From CAYFZO01 sp964347615 (lineage in GTDB: Bacteria > Pseudomonadota > Gammaproteobacteria > Poriferisulfidales > Oxydemutatoraceae): a stretch of 64,000 bases of DNA. Made by a program: the position numbers and the translations under genes. The notes under the pieces are model-generated. The model was given only the letters and a program-made list of their open reading frames with translations, did no database searches and was not told the origin of the DNA. Positions 8,202 to 17,517 of the stretch are shown piece by piece. The stretch's first letter is position 1; each line of letters begins with the position of its first letter. Location: contig CAYFZO010000002.1 in assembly GCA_964347615.1 (NCBI GenBank), positions 1-64,000 of the forward strand. Direction: 5' to 3'.

Positions 8202-10460
8202 AACTCTTCGACCTGCTCCGCGGCCCTCGCCGGGACGCGACCGACGCCGGCACAAGGAAACGCAAGACCCGCGCTGCGACCAGTGTCCGTTACGGCGGCA
8301 TGGGCGAACGCGAATTGCAGCTGAAGATGGAACTGATCCTCGAGAACTTCATCTCAGACCGCAACTATCAGGTACTCGAGCCGGCCAAGCGGCTGAGCGC
8401 GTTCAGCATGTCCGAGCAAGAGCGCTTTCTCAAGGCCGCCGAGCGCCTGGCACGGCGCAGCCCGAACCTCGCCCACCGCTTCTGCCTCGACGGGGTCGCG
8501 GCGCTGACCGCGATGTCCGAGGACGAGTGGGACGAATGGCTCGAGGCAATCGAAACTCGGTTGCGCGACGAAGACGAACGCGCGGCGCTTGAGTACCTGC
8601 AAAACCTCGACGCCCACCTGCAAAAAATCACGCCGGCGCAACACGCGGTCGCGCTCGAGGTGATCGCTCCGGTGCTGGAGCGCTTGGTCACCGCGCTCGG
8701 CGGACGCCGGCTGGCGGTGCACGAAGGCGAGGAGTCGTTCACCGACACCGAACGGATTTACCTGCCGAAAATCTGCTCGGCCTTCCCCGACGAGAAAAGA
8801 AACTTCGCTTTCTACAAGGCGGTCTCGGTCTTTCTATGGGCGCAAACCAGATTCGGAACCTGGCGCATCGACGTTCCCCGCCTGCTCTACGACGCTTCCG
8901 ACCCCGACAAAGCGACGGCGTTGTTTCAGGTGCTCGAGAACCTGCGCCTCGACGCCTGCATCGAAAGGGAGCTGCCGGGCGTCGCGCGGGTCATCGCCGA
9001 ATTCGGACGCCAATCCGAGCGCTTGCCGGACGACGACGGGTGGCGGCGCGCGGCGCGGCGGCTGGCCGAACCCGACGCCGGCGCCGAAGACAGCCTCGGG
9101 ATGATCACCGAGCTGTACCGTGCACCGATGCCTCAGGCGACGATTTATCAGGGGGCGTTCAAGCCGACGCTGGTGATGCGCGCGATGAAAAAGCGCGTCG
9201 CCGCCGAACGGGCACAGCTGCAAAAAGAGCTGACGGCGCTTTCGGACAACCTCAGGGCAACCACCGGCAAGAAGCGATCGCTCGCGTTGCAAGTGGACCA
9301 CGGCAAAGCCGACGTGTACCGCTTCGAGCTATCGGCGGAAGGAGAAGCGGTCGAAATGACGCCTGAAATCGAACGCCTGCTCGAATCGGTGAAGCAGGAC
9401 TTCGGGGAAGTGCCGGAAGACTACCTGCGTAGCGGCGACGCCGGCAAACCGGCGGACGCGCAGGACGAGCAAAGGCCGCAAACCGGCGACTCTCCGGTGC
9501 TGCTGCCCGAGTGGGATCATTCGATCCAACGCTACCGCGGCGACTGGTGCAGGGTGTTCTTGCGCGAAACCCCCGGCGGAGACCTCGGCTTCACGGCACG
9601 GACGCTTGCGCGCCACGGCGGGCTGGTCAAGCAGCTGCGGCGCACTTTCGAAGCCTTGCGTGAAAGCGACGCAACCCACAAGCGCGAACCTTTCGGCGAC
9701 GACGTCGATCTCGACGCGGCGGTCGAGTCCTTCATCTCGATGCGCCGGGGCGAGGAACCCAACCCGCGGGTCTACCTGCGCCACACCAAGACCGCCCGCA
9801 ACGTCGCGGTCAGCTTTCTGGTGGACGTAAGCGGCTCGACCAGCGGCTGGATCAATGAAACCGAGAAGGAAGCGTTGGTGCTGCTGTGCGAATCGCTGGA
9901 AACGCTCGGCGACCGCTACGCGATTTACGGATTTTCCGGGCGTACGCGAGAACGTTGCGACATTTTCGCGGTCAAGTCCTTCGCCGAAAGTTACAACGAC
10001 GAAGTGAAAAGAAGGATCGCAGGCATGGCACCGCAGGACTACACGCGGATGGGCGCCGCGATCCGCTTCGCGCGCGGCGAGCTGCTGCGCACGGAAGCAA
10101 GAACCCGGATCATGATCACGCTTTCGGACGGTCGTCCCGACGACCGCGACGGCTATCGCGGACGCTACGGCATCGAAGACACCCGCCGCGCCCTGTTCGA
10201 GACACGCTTTCAAGGCATCCACCCGTATTGCATCACCATCGACGCCGAAGCCGCCGACTACCTGCCTTATATGTACGGGAGAGCGAACTTTTCCATCGTG
10301 GACCGCGTCNNNNNNNNNNNNNNNNNNNNNNNNNNNNNNNNNNNNNNNNNNNNNNNNNNNNNNNNNNNNNNNNNNNNNNNNNNNNNNNNNNNNNNNNNNN
10401 NNNNNNNNNGAAAAACTGCCTTTCCAGGTCTCGGACGTCTACCGCCGCATCACCAGCTGA
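8198..10460 (+). CDS. NorD/CbbO-type von Willebrand A domain protein (contains assembly gap)
   Basis: A cytosolic protein of the NorD/CbbO family; family members work with a MoxR-type AAA+ ATPase (NorQ/CbbQ) to activate metalloenzymes such as nitric oxide reductase or RuBisCO. The C-terminal VWA domain has the MIDAS motif DVSGSTSG at about residue 546 and the later TLSDGRPDD. The N-terminal ~500 residues are helical and charged, as in the family. 704 codons precede a run of 100 N; the sequence after it continues in frame for 16 residues to TGA at 10458-10460 if the gap length is zero or a multiple of three. No AAA+ partner gene is in the window. Confidence 0.82.
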
Positions 10461-10717
10461 ACCGACGCCGGTTTCACGGACTGCCGTAAAGCGGACGCCA
10501 CGGCATCGAAGACACCCGCCGCGCCCGGTTCGAGACGCGCTTTCAAGGCATCCACCCGTATTGCGTCACCATCGACGCTGCCGACTGCCTGCCTTATATG
10601 TACGGGAGAGCGAACTTTTCCATCGTGGACCGCGTCGAAAAACTGCCTTTCCAGGTCTCGGACGTCTACCGCCGCATCACCAGCTGAACCGTCGCCGGTT
10701 TCACAGGCTGCCGTAAA
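10158..10717. repeat. Tandem duplication of the VWA-gene 3' end (about 233 bp unit)
   Basis: Copy 1 runs from 10158 to 10309 and continues after the N-run at 10410-10490 (233 known bases). Copy 2 is 10491-10717 (227 bases). By eye they differ at roughly nine positions plus one in-frame 6-bp deletion in copy 2 (GACGCCGAAGCC shortened to GACGCT). The unit covers the last ~67 codons of the VWA gene, its stop and about 30 bp beyond, including the last codons of the convergent TraB-family gene. Copy 2 would encode a second, unattached C-terminus ending at 10687. Confidence 0.9.
10310..10409. other. Assembly gap (100 N) inside the tandem duplication
   Basis: Exactly 100 N, the usual placeholder for a gap of unknown size. 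The bases on either side (GACCGCGTC and GAAAAACTGCC) are directly adjacent in the second copy of the repeat, so the scaffolder broke within a repeat unit. The true number of units may be other than two. Confidence 0.97.
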
Positions 10718-11897
10718 TATGAACCCCGCCGACGTAGGTGCCGATCGCGGACCCGACGGAGGTCAGGATACAGGTCAGCAACGCGCACGCGACGCGGTTG
10801 TGCCGCCAACCCGACCAATGCACCGTATCCTTTCGGATGTTCTCGAAATCCAGCACCGTGGGCTTTCTCAAGTACAGCTCGACGGCCGCCGCCACTATGC
10901 CCGCACCGACGGTCGGGTTGAGCGAAGTCAACGGCGCGGCAAAGAACGCGCTGACGACGGTCAGCGGGTGCGCGCCGGCAATCAACGCGCCGATTGCGGC
11001 GAGGCTTCCGTTGATCACGATCCAATCGAGCACCAATCCAAACCCGAGACCGGTGCCCTGGCTGAAACCCGCGGTGAAACCGGCGAGAATCAGGGCGACC
11101 ACGATCCACGGGACGAACTTGGCCCATTTCAAGGGCCGCGGCTCCTTGTCGAGCACCTGAATCTCGGCACCGGGGTCCTGAAGCTTCCCCGACAGATAAC
11201 GCAACAGATACTCGCCGAGACCGGAGAGATGCCCCGCTCCGACGATCGCGAGCATGCGCTTGGGTTTCTCGCGGCGTGCGTAAGCGACGATCTTAGCCGC
11301 CATGTAGCGGTCGCGTTCGGTAATCAACGAGCCGTAAAGGCGAGGGTCGAGCGACTCCAACTCGTGAAACATGCCGGTCAGCACGTCGCTTTCCTTCATC
11401 TCCTCGACGTGGGCCGCGCTGATCTTATGGCGGCTGAACACGCCGAACACCAACAAGTTGACGAGCACCATGCGCCGCCACCACGGTACGCTGCGATAAA
11501 CGCGCTTGAGGGTCACCCCGACGTCGCGGTCAATCAACTCCAAAGCCAAGCCGTGGTCGCGGGAGAAATCCACCGCTTCCTTCATTTCGCCGCCGAGTTC
11601 GACGCCCAGATGGTCGGCGAAACGCTGCTGGTAAGCGCTGAGGGCGACCAAGGCCGCCATCGCGCTGAGTTTGCGCTCGCGGATGGCTTTCCAGAGGTCC
11701 ACGCGCGCGATCGACTCGGGGTCAACCAGCGCCTCGTGACGGCGTTTGCACAGTTCGACCCCGACCGCGTCGTATACGCCGCTCGCGAGCAACTGCGCGA
11801 CGTGCTCCCGGCTTGCCTGCGACACGTGTGCGGTACCGAGCAGATCCACGCGGGTGGCGCCGATCGTCAACGTCGGCAACTGGTCGGGGGATCTCAT
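10701..11897 (-). CDS. TraB/PrgY-family membrane protein
   Basis: A 398-residue protein of the TraB family, named after enterococcal pheromone-shutdown proteins but found widely in bacteria and archaea; the biochemical role is unclear, with a metalloprotease-like fold proposed. The conserved LLGTAHVS motif is at about residue 20, VGVELCKRRHE at about 46, and GAGHLSGL at about 220. The C-terminal ~140 residues contain several hydrophobic helices (PWIVVALILAGFTAGF and following). ATG at 11897 overlaps the moeB stop by one base (TGATG), so the two are translated as a unit. Its last codons lie inside the tandem duplication. Confidence 0.85.
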   Translation of the reverse strand: MRSPDQLPTLTIGATRVDLLGTAHVSQASREHVAQLLASGVYDAVGVELCKRRHEALVDPESIARVDLWKAIRERKLSAMAALVALSAYQQRFADHLGVELGGEMKEAVDFSRDHGLALELIDRDVGVTLKRVYRSVPWWRRMVLVNLLVFGVFSRHKISAAHVEEMKESDVLTGMFHELESLDPRLYGSLITERDRYMAAKIVAYARREKPKRMLAIVGAGHLSGLGEYLLRYLSGKLQDPGAEIQVLDKEPRPLKWAKFVPWIVVALILAGFTAGFSQGTGLGFGLVLDWIVINGSLAAIGALIAGAHPLTVVSAFFAAPLTSLNPTVGAGIVAAAVELYLRKPTVLDFENIRKDTVHWSGWRHNRVACALLTCILTSVGSAIGTYVGGVHIYGSL

Positions 11898-12667
11898 CAG
11901 GAGACGACTTCCTTGCGCAGCGGGGCACACACCGGACACGCCGGGTTTTTCGGAATCTTCAAGCTCCGCCATTCCATGCGCGCGGCGTCGAGAAGCAACA
12001 AACGTCCGACCAACGCCTCGCCGACGTCGAGCAACACCTTGATCGTCTCGACCGCTTGAACCGCACCGACGACGCCGGCGACCGGCGCAAGAACGCCGCC
12101 TTGCACGCACGACTCCTCGACGCCGACCCCGGCGGGGTACAAACATTCGTAGCACGGCGCGTCGGGCGTCGCCGCGAACACCGAAACCTGTCCTTCCATG
12201 CGTATCACCGCCCCGCTGACCAACGGCTTGCCCGTTTCGACGCAGGCGCGGTTGACCGCGTGGCGGGTCTCAAAGTTGTCGCAGCCGTCCACGACCACGT
12301 CGGCGCGCGCGAGCTGCGCCGGCAACGTGCTTGAATCGAGCCGGGCGCACACCGCCTCAACCGCCGTCTCCGGAGACAACATCCGCAGGGTGCGCCGTGC
12401 CGAATCGGTCTTGTCGCGCCCGACCGCGTCGGTGAAATGAATGATCTGGCGTTGAAGATTGGACAACTCGACGCGGTCGGCGTCGGCGATAATCAAGCGT
12501 CCGACGCCGCTTGCGGCCAGATACATCGCAACCGGGGAACCGAGCCCGCCCAAACCGACCACGAGCACGCTCGAGTCGAGCAGTTTCCGTTGTCCTTCGA
12601 CGCCGATCTCGGGCAGCAGGACGTGCCGGCTGTAGCGCAGAAGCTGCGAGTCGCTCAGATCATGCAC
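11897..12667 (-). CDS. moeB: MoeB/HesA-type ThiF-family adenylyltransferase
   Basis: Activates the C-terminal glycine of a small sulfur-carrier protein (MoaD or a ThiS-like protein) by adenylylation. The 256-residue protein has the nucleotide loop VVGLGGLGSP at about residues 36-45, the NLQRQIIH and DVVVDGCDNFETR motifs, zinc ligands in CYECLYP and CPVC near the end, and the catalytic-cysteine region ESCVQGGVLAP. In a Moco gene region MoeB is the best name. Its start overlaps the upstream DUF1244 gene by 8 bp. Confidence 0.9.
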   Translation of the reverse strand: MHDLSDSQLLRYSRHVLLPEIGVEGQRKLLDSSVLVVGLGGLGSPVAMYLAASGVGRLIIADADRVELSNLQRQIIHFTDAVGRDKTDSARRTLRMLSPETAVEAVCARLDSSTLPAQLARADVVVDGCDNFETRHAVNRACVETGKPLVSGAVIRMEGQVSVFAATPDAPCYECLYPAGVGVEESCVQGGVLAPVAGVVGAVQAVETIKVLLDVGEALVGRLLLLDAARMEWRSLKIPKNPACPVCAPLRKEVVS

Positions 12668-12974
12668 GGGGTCGGTTCTTTCTACGGGTTTCGGACGCGG
12701 CTTTCTGCTGCGGCGTCATTTCCTTTTGATACTTGGCTTTCCACTCGGAGTAAGGCATGCCGTAGACCAGCTCCCGCGCCTCCTCGTAGTCGACGTCGAC
12801 GCCGCGTTCCGCCGCCGCCGCGACGTACCATTTCGACAGGCAATTGCGGCAGAAGTCCGCGAGGTTCATCAAGTCTATGTTCTGAACTTCGGTCCTGTCG
12901 CGCAGGTGCTGCACCAGACGCTCGAACACCGCCGCTTGTATCGCCTGCTTGTCGTTGTCGGAAATATCAGTCAT
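12660..12974 (-). CDS. DUF1244-family protein
   Basis: A 104-residue protein of a conserved proteobacterial family of unknown function. The diagnostic part is NLADFCRNCLSKWYVAAA at about residues 41-58, with two cysteines, followed by YEEARELVYGMPYSEWK. The C-terminus is basic (ETRRKNRPRA). It is the first gene of a DUF1244-moeB-traB string with overlapping ends. A methionine one codon upstream (12977) could also start it. It may bind metal or RNA, but nothing in the sequence proves that. Confidence 0.85.
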   Translation of the reverse strand: MTDISDNDKQAIQAAVFERLVQHLRDRTEVQNIDLMNLADFCRNCLSKWYVAAAAERGVDVDYEEARELVYGMPYSEWKAKYQKEMTPQQKAASETRRKNRPRA

Positions 12975-13036
12975 CACCCGGTTCCCGGAAAACGCCCGTT
13001 TCCCTTATTATACGCGCATCTCAGCGGACTGATTGA

Positions 13037-13651
13037 ATGGACACCGTCGCGACGCCCCCGTACAACGACGTCACCTGCACGATACTCGCGGGCGGCCAAG
13101 GCTCGCGCATGGGCGGACGCGACAAAGGCTTGGTCGAGCTCGCGGGGCGCCCGATGATCGAGCACGTCATCGAGCGCGTCGAACCGCAGGTCGGCAGCGT
13201 CGTCATCAACGCCAACCGTTGTCTCGACGAGTACCGCCGCTACGGCTTTCCGCTGATTTCCGACGCGCGGGGCGGCTTCGAAGGCCCGCTGGCGGGGATG
13301 GCGACGGCGCTGCGCCGTTGCGACGTCGCCTGGGTCATGACCGTCCCCTGCGACAGCCCGCTGTTGCCCTTGGATCTTGCCGCGCGTCTTCATCGCGCGG
13401 CGGAAACCCGCAACGCCGAGGTGGCGGTGGCCGGCGACGACGAACGCCTGCATCCGGTGTTTTGCCTGTTGTCGCCGCGCGTCGTCGACGACCTGGAGGA
13501 CTTCCTCGCGTCGGGGCAACGTAAAATAGACCGCTGGTTCGAACGGGTCAACACGACGAGGGTCGATTTCAGCGACGAAGCCGAATGTTTCAGCAACGTC
13601 AACACCGACGATGATCTGACCCGAATCGAACAAGCCCTGAAAAAAAAATGA
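13037..13651 (+). CDS. mobA: Molybdenum cofactor guanylyltransferase MobA
   Basis: Transfers GMP from GTP to Mo-molybdopterin, making the bis-MGD cofactor precursor used by DMSO-reductase-type enzymes. The N-terminal nucleotide motif ILAGGQGSRMGGRDKGL lies at about residues 16-32, and VMTVPCDSPLLP carries the metal-binding Asp region. At 204 residues the length is normal. The 3' end has a run of nine A residues just before the stop, overlapping the mobB start by 4 bp (ATGA). Such a run is a possible slippage site. Confidence 0.95.
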   Translation: MDTVATPPYNDVTCTILAGGQGSRMGGRDKGLVELAGRPMIEHVIERVEPQVGSVVINANRCLDEYRRYGFPLISDARGGFEGPLAGMATALRRCDVAWVMTVPCDSPLLPLDLAARLHRAAETRNAEVAVAGDDERLHPVFCLLSPRVVDDLEDFLASGQRKIDRWFERVNTTRVDFSDEAECFSNVNTDDDLTRIEQALKKK

Positions 13652-14169
13652 GCAAGCATCCCCCGGTCCTCGGTTTCTGCGCCTACAGCGGCACCGGCAA
13701 GACGACCTTGCTGACTTCGCTGCTGCCGCTGCTGAAAGCGCGCGGCGTAAAAGTCGGCGTCGTCAAGCACGCGCACCACAAGTTCGACACCGACCGTCCC
13801 GGCAAGGACAGTTACGAACTGCGCAAAGCCGGCGCCAAGCAGATGCTGGTGTCGTCGAGCAGGCGGTGGGCGCTGGTTACCGAATTGTTCGAGGACGAAA
13901 ACGAAGCGAGCTTGGAGCAGCTGATTGCGCGCTTGGATCACGCCGACCTCGACTTGATCCTGGTCGAAGGGTTCAAGCACGAACCGTTCCCGAAGATCGA
14001 GCTGCACCGTCCCGAATTGGGAAAACCGACGATGTACCGGGAAGACGAGAACGTCGTCGCTTTCGCCACCAACGCGGCGCCACCCGACGACGTGAAGATT
14101 CCCGTACTGGATCTCGATTCGCCTGAGGAGATTTGCAATTTCATCGTCACACTTTTGTCACAAGCCTGA
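13648..14169 (+). CDS. mobB: Molybdopterin-guanine dinucleotide biosynthesis adapter MobB
   Basis: A GTP-binding accessory protein that cooperates with MobA. Walker A is AYSGTGKTTLLTSLLP at about residues 9-24, followed by VKVGVVKHAHHKFDTDRPGKDSYELRKAG-type sequence (conserved VKH and DS..R) and the LVEGFKHEPFPKIELHR segment. At 173 residues the length is typical. The start overlaps mobA by 4 bp. It completes the MGD branch of the pathway encoded in this region. Confidence 0.95.
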   Translation: MSKHPPVLGFCAYSGTGKTTLLTSLLPLLKARGVKVGVVKHAHHKFDTDRPGKDSYELRKAGAKQMLVSSSRRWALVTELFEDENEASLEQLIARLDHADLDLILVEGFKHEPFPKIELHRPELGKPTMYREDENVVAFATNAAPPDDVKIPVLDLDSPEEICNFIVTLLSQA

Positions 14170-14199
14170 ACGCGACGCGCAAGTGTGCGGCTGATCCTG

Positions 14200-14205
14200 T
14201 ATAAT
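14200..14205 (+). promoter_or_regulatory. Candidate -10 element for gltA
   Basis: A perfect TATAAT stands 33 bp before the gltA ATG and just after mobB. The expected -35 position (around GCGCAA) is poor, so either an activator is needed or the promoter is weak. No clear Shine-Dalgarno is visible before the ATG at 14238. Confidence 0.4.
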
Positions 14206-14237
14206 TGCACGTTTAACCTCGGTTTTTTGAATGTACG

Positions 14238-15545
14238 ATGGCGAAACAAGACACCAGCGTCAAACTCATCGGGCGGGAAAGCAGCAAGGAGATCGATCTG
14301 CCCGTGCTGCCCGCCTCCGAAGGAACGCACACCCTCGACATCGCCAAGCTGCATCAAGCGCTCGGATATTTCACTTTTGACCCCGGGTTCGTATCGACCG
14401 CGAGTTGCGAAAGCAAGATTACCTACATAGACGGCGAAAAAGGGCTGTTGCGCTACCGCGGATACCCGATAGAACAACTCGCCGAACACAGCGGCTTCGT
14501 CGAATCGGCCTATCTGCTGTTCTACGGCGAACTGCCGAAACGGACGCAACTCGACGAATTCAACCGGCGGCTCGCTGAACACGCCGTACTCGACCGCGAA
14601 GCGACGTCGCATCTGCAACGCGCCTTCAAACGCGACGCCCACCCGATGGCAATGCTGATGGCCGCGGTGAGCCTGCTTGCCGCGACCTATCACAAGGAGA
14701 AGAACGTCTACGACGCCGAATACCAGGAGATCGCTTTTCTGCGCCTGCTCGCAAAGATGCCGGCAATCACCGCGTGGGTTTTCCGCTACCACTTGGGCAA
14801 GGAACCTCTGGACCCGGATCCGAACCTGCCGTACACCGAAAGATTCCTGCACGCGACGTTCGACGGCGGACAAACGCCCATCAGCGACGCTTTCGTGCAG
14901 GCGATGGACCTGATCCTGCTGCTGCACGCCGACCACGAACAGAACGCCTCGACCTCGGCGGTACGCGTCATCAGCAGCACCGAAACGAGTCCCTACGCGG
15001 CACTGGTCGGCGGCATCGCGTCGCTGTGGGGGCCGGCGCACGGCGGGGCCAACGAAGCCGTGGTCGGAATGCTCGATAAAATCGTGCGCTCGGGAGAATC
15101 AATCGAACACTACATCGCCCGCGCGAAAGACAAGAAAGACCACTTCCGCCTGATGGGATTCGGGCACCGAGTGTACAAAAACTACGATCCGCGCGCGAAA
15201 ATCATGCGTAAGATCTGCCACCGACTGCTGTCCGAGCTCGACCCCGACAACCCTAACCAGCCACTGCTCGACACCGCGTTGAAACTCGAAAAAATCGCTC
15301 TCGAAGACGAGTATTTCATCTCAAGAAAGCTGTACCCGAACGTGGACTTCTACTCGGGCATCATCCTCAGCGCGATGAAGCTGCCGCTCGACATGTTCAC
15401 GGTGATATTCGCTCTCGCGAGAACCGCCGGCTGGCTGAGCCACTGGAACGAGATGATGTCCGAGGGGCACGCGAGAATCTACCGCCCGCGTCAGCTCTAC
15501 ACCGGCAACGTCCAGCGGGATTACGTCGCGGTCGAGGGACGTTGA
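14238..15545 (+). CDS. gltA: Citrate synthase (type II)
   Basis: Condenses oxaloacetate and acetyl-CoA into citrate at the entry of the TCA cycle. The 435-residue length and the N-terminal domain indicate the hexameric, NADH-sensitive proteobacterial type. Active-site segments are LLLHADHEQNASTSAVR, WGPAHGGANEAV (catalytic His) and MGFGHRVYKNYDPRAKIM. The C-terminus RPRQLYTGNVQRDYV is also typical. It stands alone on the plus strand and is convergent with metX. Confidence 0.97.
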   Translation: MAKQDTSVKLIGRESSKEIDLPVLPASEGTHTLDIAKLHQALGYFTFDPGFVSTASCESKITYIDGEKGLLRYRGYPIEQLAEHSGFVESAYLLFYGELPKRTQLDEFNRRLAEHAVLDREATSHLQRAFKRDAHPMAMLMAAVSLLAATYHKEKNVYDAEYQEIAFLRLLAKMPAITAWVFRYHLGKEPLDPDPNLPYTERFLHATFDGGQTPISDAFVQAMDLILLLHADHEQNASTSAVRVISSTETSPYAALVGGIASLWGPAHGGANEAVVGMLDKIVRSGESIEHYIARAKDKKDHFRLMGFGHRVYKNYDPRAKIMRKICHRLLSELDPDNPNQPLLDTALKLEKIALEDEYFISRKLYPNVDFYSGIILSAMKLPLDMFTVIFALARTAGWLSHWNEMMSEGHARIYRPRQLYTGNVQRDYVAVEGR

Positions 15546-15552
15546 CCCGCGC

Positions 15553-16719
15553 CTAGCGCAAAGACGGACAGATCTCCGAGAAAAACTCGGCGACGACCGG
15601 GGCAAACTTCGCGGCGTCGACCAAAAAGGAATCGTGCCCGTAAATCGAGTCGAGTTCCTTGTATGTGACTTCCCTGCCCGCCTTGACCAGGCCGTCGGCT
15701 ATCTGGCGCTGCTGTTCCAACGGAAACAGGATGTCGGTGGCGACGCCGACCACCAGCGTGCGCTTGGCGTGCACCCTCGCAAGCCCCGCGTTGACCGAGC
15801 CGCCGTGGTCGGCGACGTCAAACAGATCCATCGCGCGGGAAAGGTACAAATAACTGTTGGCGTCGAAACCAGCCGCGAATTTCTTGGCGTTGTAATCGAG
15901 ATACGACTCGATCTCGAACTCGACACCGAACGGCTCGCCGGAACGCCGGTCGGAGGAAACCCGCGCCCGGTTGAAGCGCCGGCGCCACTCCTCGGCCGCG
16001 CGGTACGACATCAGCCCCAGCTTCCTCGCCAAAGTCATGCCTTTCAGCGGCTCCTCGCTCATCCGGTAAGACCCGTCTTCCCAACCCGGGTCGCAACGGA
16101 TGATCTCGCGTTGCAGCGAGCGTACCGCGATGGTGAACGGCAACGCGCGGCACGCCGCCGAGATCGTCACCAGATAATCCGCCTCGTCCGGGTACTGCAA
16201 CGCGTACGCCAGCGAGGTCATGCCCCCCATCGAACCGCCGACGACCGCGCACAAGTGGTCTATGCCAATATCGTTCAGCGCGTGGTGGCCGGCTTTGGCG
16301 ATATCCTCGATCGAAAGTTCCGGAAATTCCGCGCCGTAGCGACGCCCGGTCGCGGGGTTGACCGACGCCGGCGAGGTCGAGCCGAAGCAGCTGCCGAGCG
16401 AATTGACGCAGACGACGTAGAAGCGCTTCGTGTCGATCGGCTTGCCGGGGCCGATCATGTACTCCCACCACCCCGGCGAAGAATCCCGCGGCGAGGAGCA
16501 GGCGTGGGCCGACGGCGACAAGCCGGTGAACACGAGCACGGCGTTGTCGTGGTTGCGCGACAACTCGCCCCAGGCCTCGTATGCGACCTGCACCTCGGGC
16601 AGCTTGCCGCCCCGGTGCATCACGAACTCGCCCATGCCGTAATCGCCGGACAATCTGACGAACCGGGTGGCGGGCGGCACCGGGAAAGGGCAAGATTGAA
16701 TTTTCTTGACGGCGCTCAT
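15553..16719 (-). CDS. metX: Homoserine O-acyltransferase MetX
   Basis: Acylates homoserine in methionine biosynthesis (acetyl or succinyl donor; the two activities cannot be told apart securely here). An alpha/beta-hydrolase fold of 388 residues with the nucleophile elbow VVGGSMGGM at about residue 155, the family motif NSLGSCFGSTSPAS, and the terminal catalytic His in YGHDSFLVD. The usual proteobacterial partner metW does not follow; the neighbour upstream on this strand is the DUF454 gene. Confidence 0.94.
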   Translation of the reverse strand: MSAVKKIQSCPFPVPPATRFVRLSGDYGMGEFVMHRGGKLPEVQVAYEAWGELSRNHDNAVLVFTGLSPSAHACSSPRDSSPGWWEYMIGPGKPIDTKRFYVVCVNSLGSCFGSTSPASVNPATGRRYGAEFPELSIEDIAKAGHHALNDIGIDHLCAVVGGSMGGMTSLAYALQYPDEADYLVTISAACRALPFTIAVRSLQREIIRCDPGWEDGSYRMSEEPLKGMTLARKLGLMSYRAAEEWRRRFNRARVSSDRRSGEPFGVEFEIESYLDYNAKKFAAGFDANSYLYLSRAMDLFDVADHGGSVNAGLARVHAKRTLVVGVATDILFPLEQQRQIADGLVKAGREVTYKELDSIYGHDSFLVDAAKFAPVVAEFFSEICPSLR

Positions 16720-16754
16720 CCTGTCTTGTTCCGCGAGCTCAAAAGCGCGTCATT

Positions 16755-17159
16755 CTACTCGTCGCACACGGGAATACAAAGAACCGCAACCACGGCGGCG
16801 ACCCCCAGCACTCCGACCGTCAACTGCGCCCAAAAGGGCGTGATGAAAATCAGGACGGTGAACGAAAACGCCACGGCCAACGCGGCGACCGACAGGTTCC
16901 TCAACTTGCGCCGCACGCAGCGACGCTCGCGCCAAAACCTGACGTCTTCGCCGAAATACCTGTTGTTCAGCAGCAACCGGTAAAAACGCTCGCTCGACCG
17001 CGCGTAGCACGCCGCCGCGATGATGACGAACGGTGAAGTCGGCATGACCGGCACCAGCAAGCCGATGACGCCGACGGTCAGCGACAGGTGCCCGGCGAGC
17101 AGGAACAAGTGACGGCTCGCCGCCGAGCTTTTCCCGAATTCGAGGTCGCCGTCAGACAA
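16755..17159 (-). CDS. DUF454 (YbaN-like) inner-membrane protein
   Basis: A small membrane protein of about 134 residues with the DUF454 signature LLVPVMPTSPFVIIAAACYARSSER-type sequence (MPTxPF then A.C.A..S.R) and the RYFGEDVRFW motif. Two to three hydrophobic segments flank it, including SVAALAVAFSFTVLIFI. Function unknown. The best start is a TTG at 17159 overlapping the cbiX stop; upstream in-frame codons would lie inside cbiX. The coupling suggests co-expression with the chelatase. Confidence 0.78.
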   Translation of the reverse strand: MSDGDLEFGKSSAASRHLFLLAGHLSLTVGVIGLLVPVMPTSPFVIIAAACYARSSERFYRLLLNNRYFGEDVRFWRERRCVRRKLRNLSVAALAVAFSFTVLIFITPFWAQLTVGVLGVAAVVAVLCIPVCDE

Positions 17160-17517
17160 GACGCCGCTCCGCCAACTCCAGCAACGCGTCCTCGACCGCC
17201 GGGGATTTGCCGAGATAGTCGCATACGCGTATTTCAACGCCGGGATGCTCCTCGCGCTTTTTCCGCAACTGCGCCGGAATGTCTTCGGTGACGTGGCGGC
17301 CGGCGGCGAGGAAGTAAGGCAGAACGAGCACTTCCCGCGCGCCTGCGTCTATGCACCGTTGCACGCCCTGAGGAATCGAAGGCTCGGCGAGCTCGAGAAA
17401 AGCGCATTCGACAAGCTCGAACCGGTCGCGGGCCGCAAGCCGAGACGCGAGCCGGCGCACTTCGTCGTTGGACGAATCCAAGCTGCTGCCGTGAGCGATC
17501 AACAAAAGCGCTTTCAT
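17152..17517 (-). CDS. CbiX/SirB-type sirohydrochlorin chelatase
   Basis: A short 121-residue chelatase of the CbiX/SirB group, which inserts Fe or Co into sirohydrochlorin in siroheme or cobalamin synthesis. The metal-binding/catalytic histidines are in LLIAHGS (residue 9) and AAGRHVTEDIP (about residue 74), as expected. It has only one ferrochelatase-like half, as in short CbiX proteins that dimerise. It is coupled to the DUF454 gene downstream. Metal specificity cannot be read from sequence. Confidence 0.88.
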   Translation of the reverse strand: MKALLLIAHGSSLDSSNDEVRRLASRLAARDRFELVECAFLELAEPSIPQGVQRCIDAGAREVLVLPYFLAAGRHVTEDIPAQLRKKREEHPGVEIRVCDYLGKSPAVEDALLELAERRLV

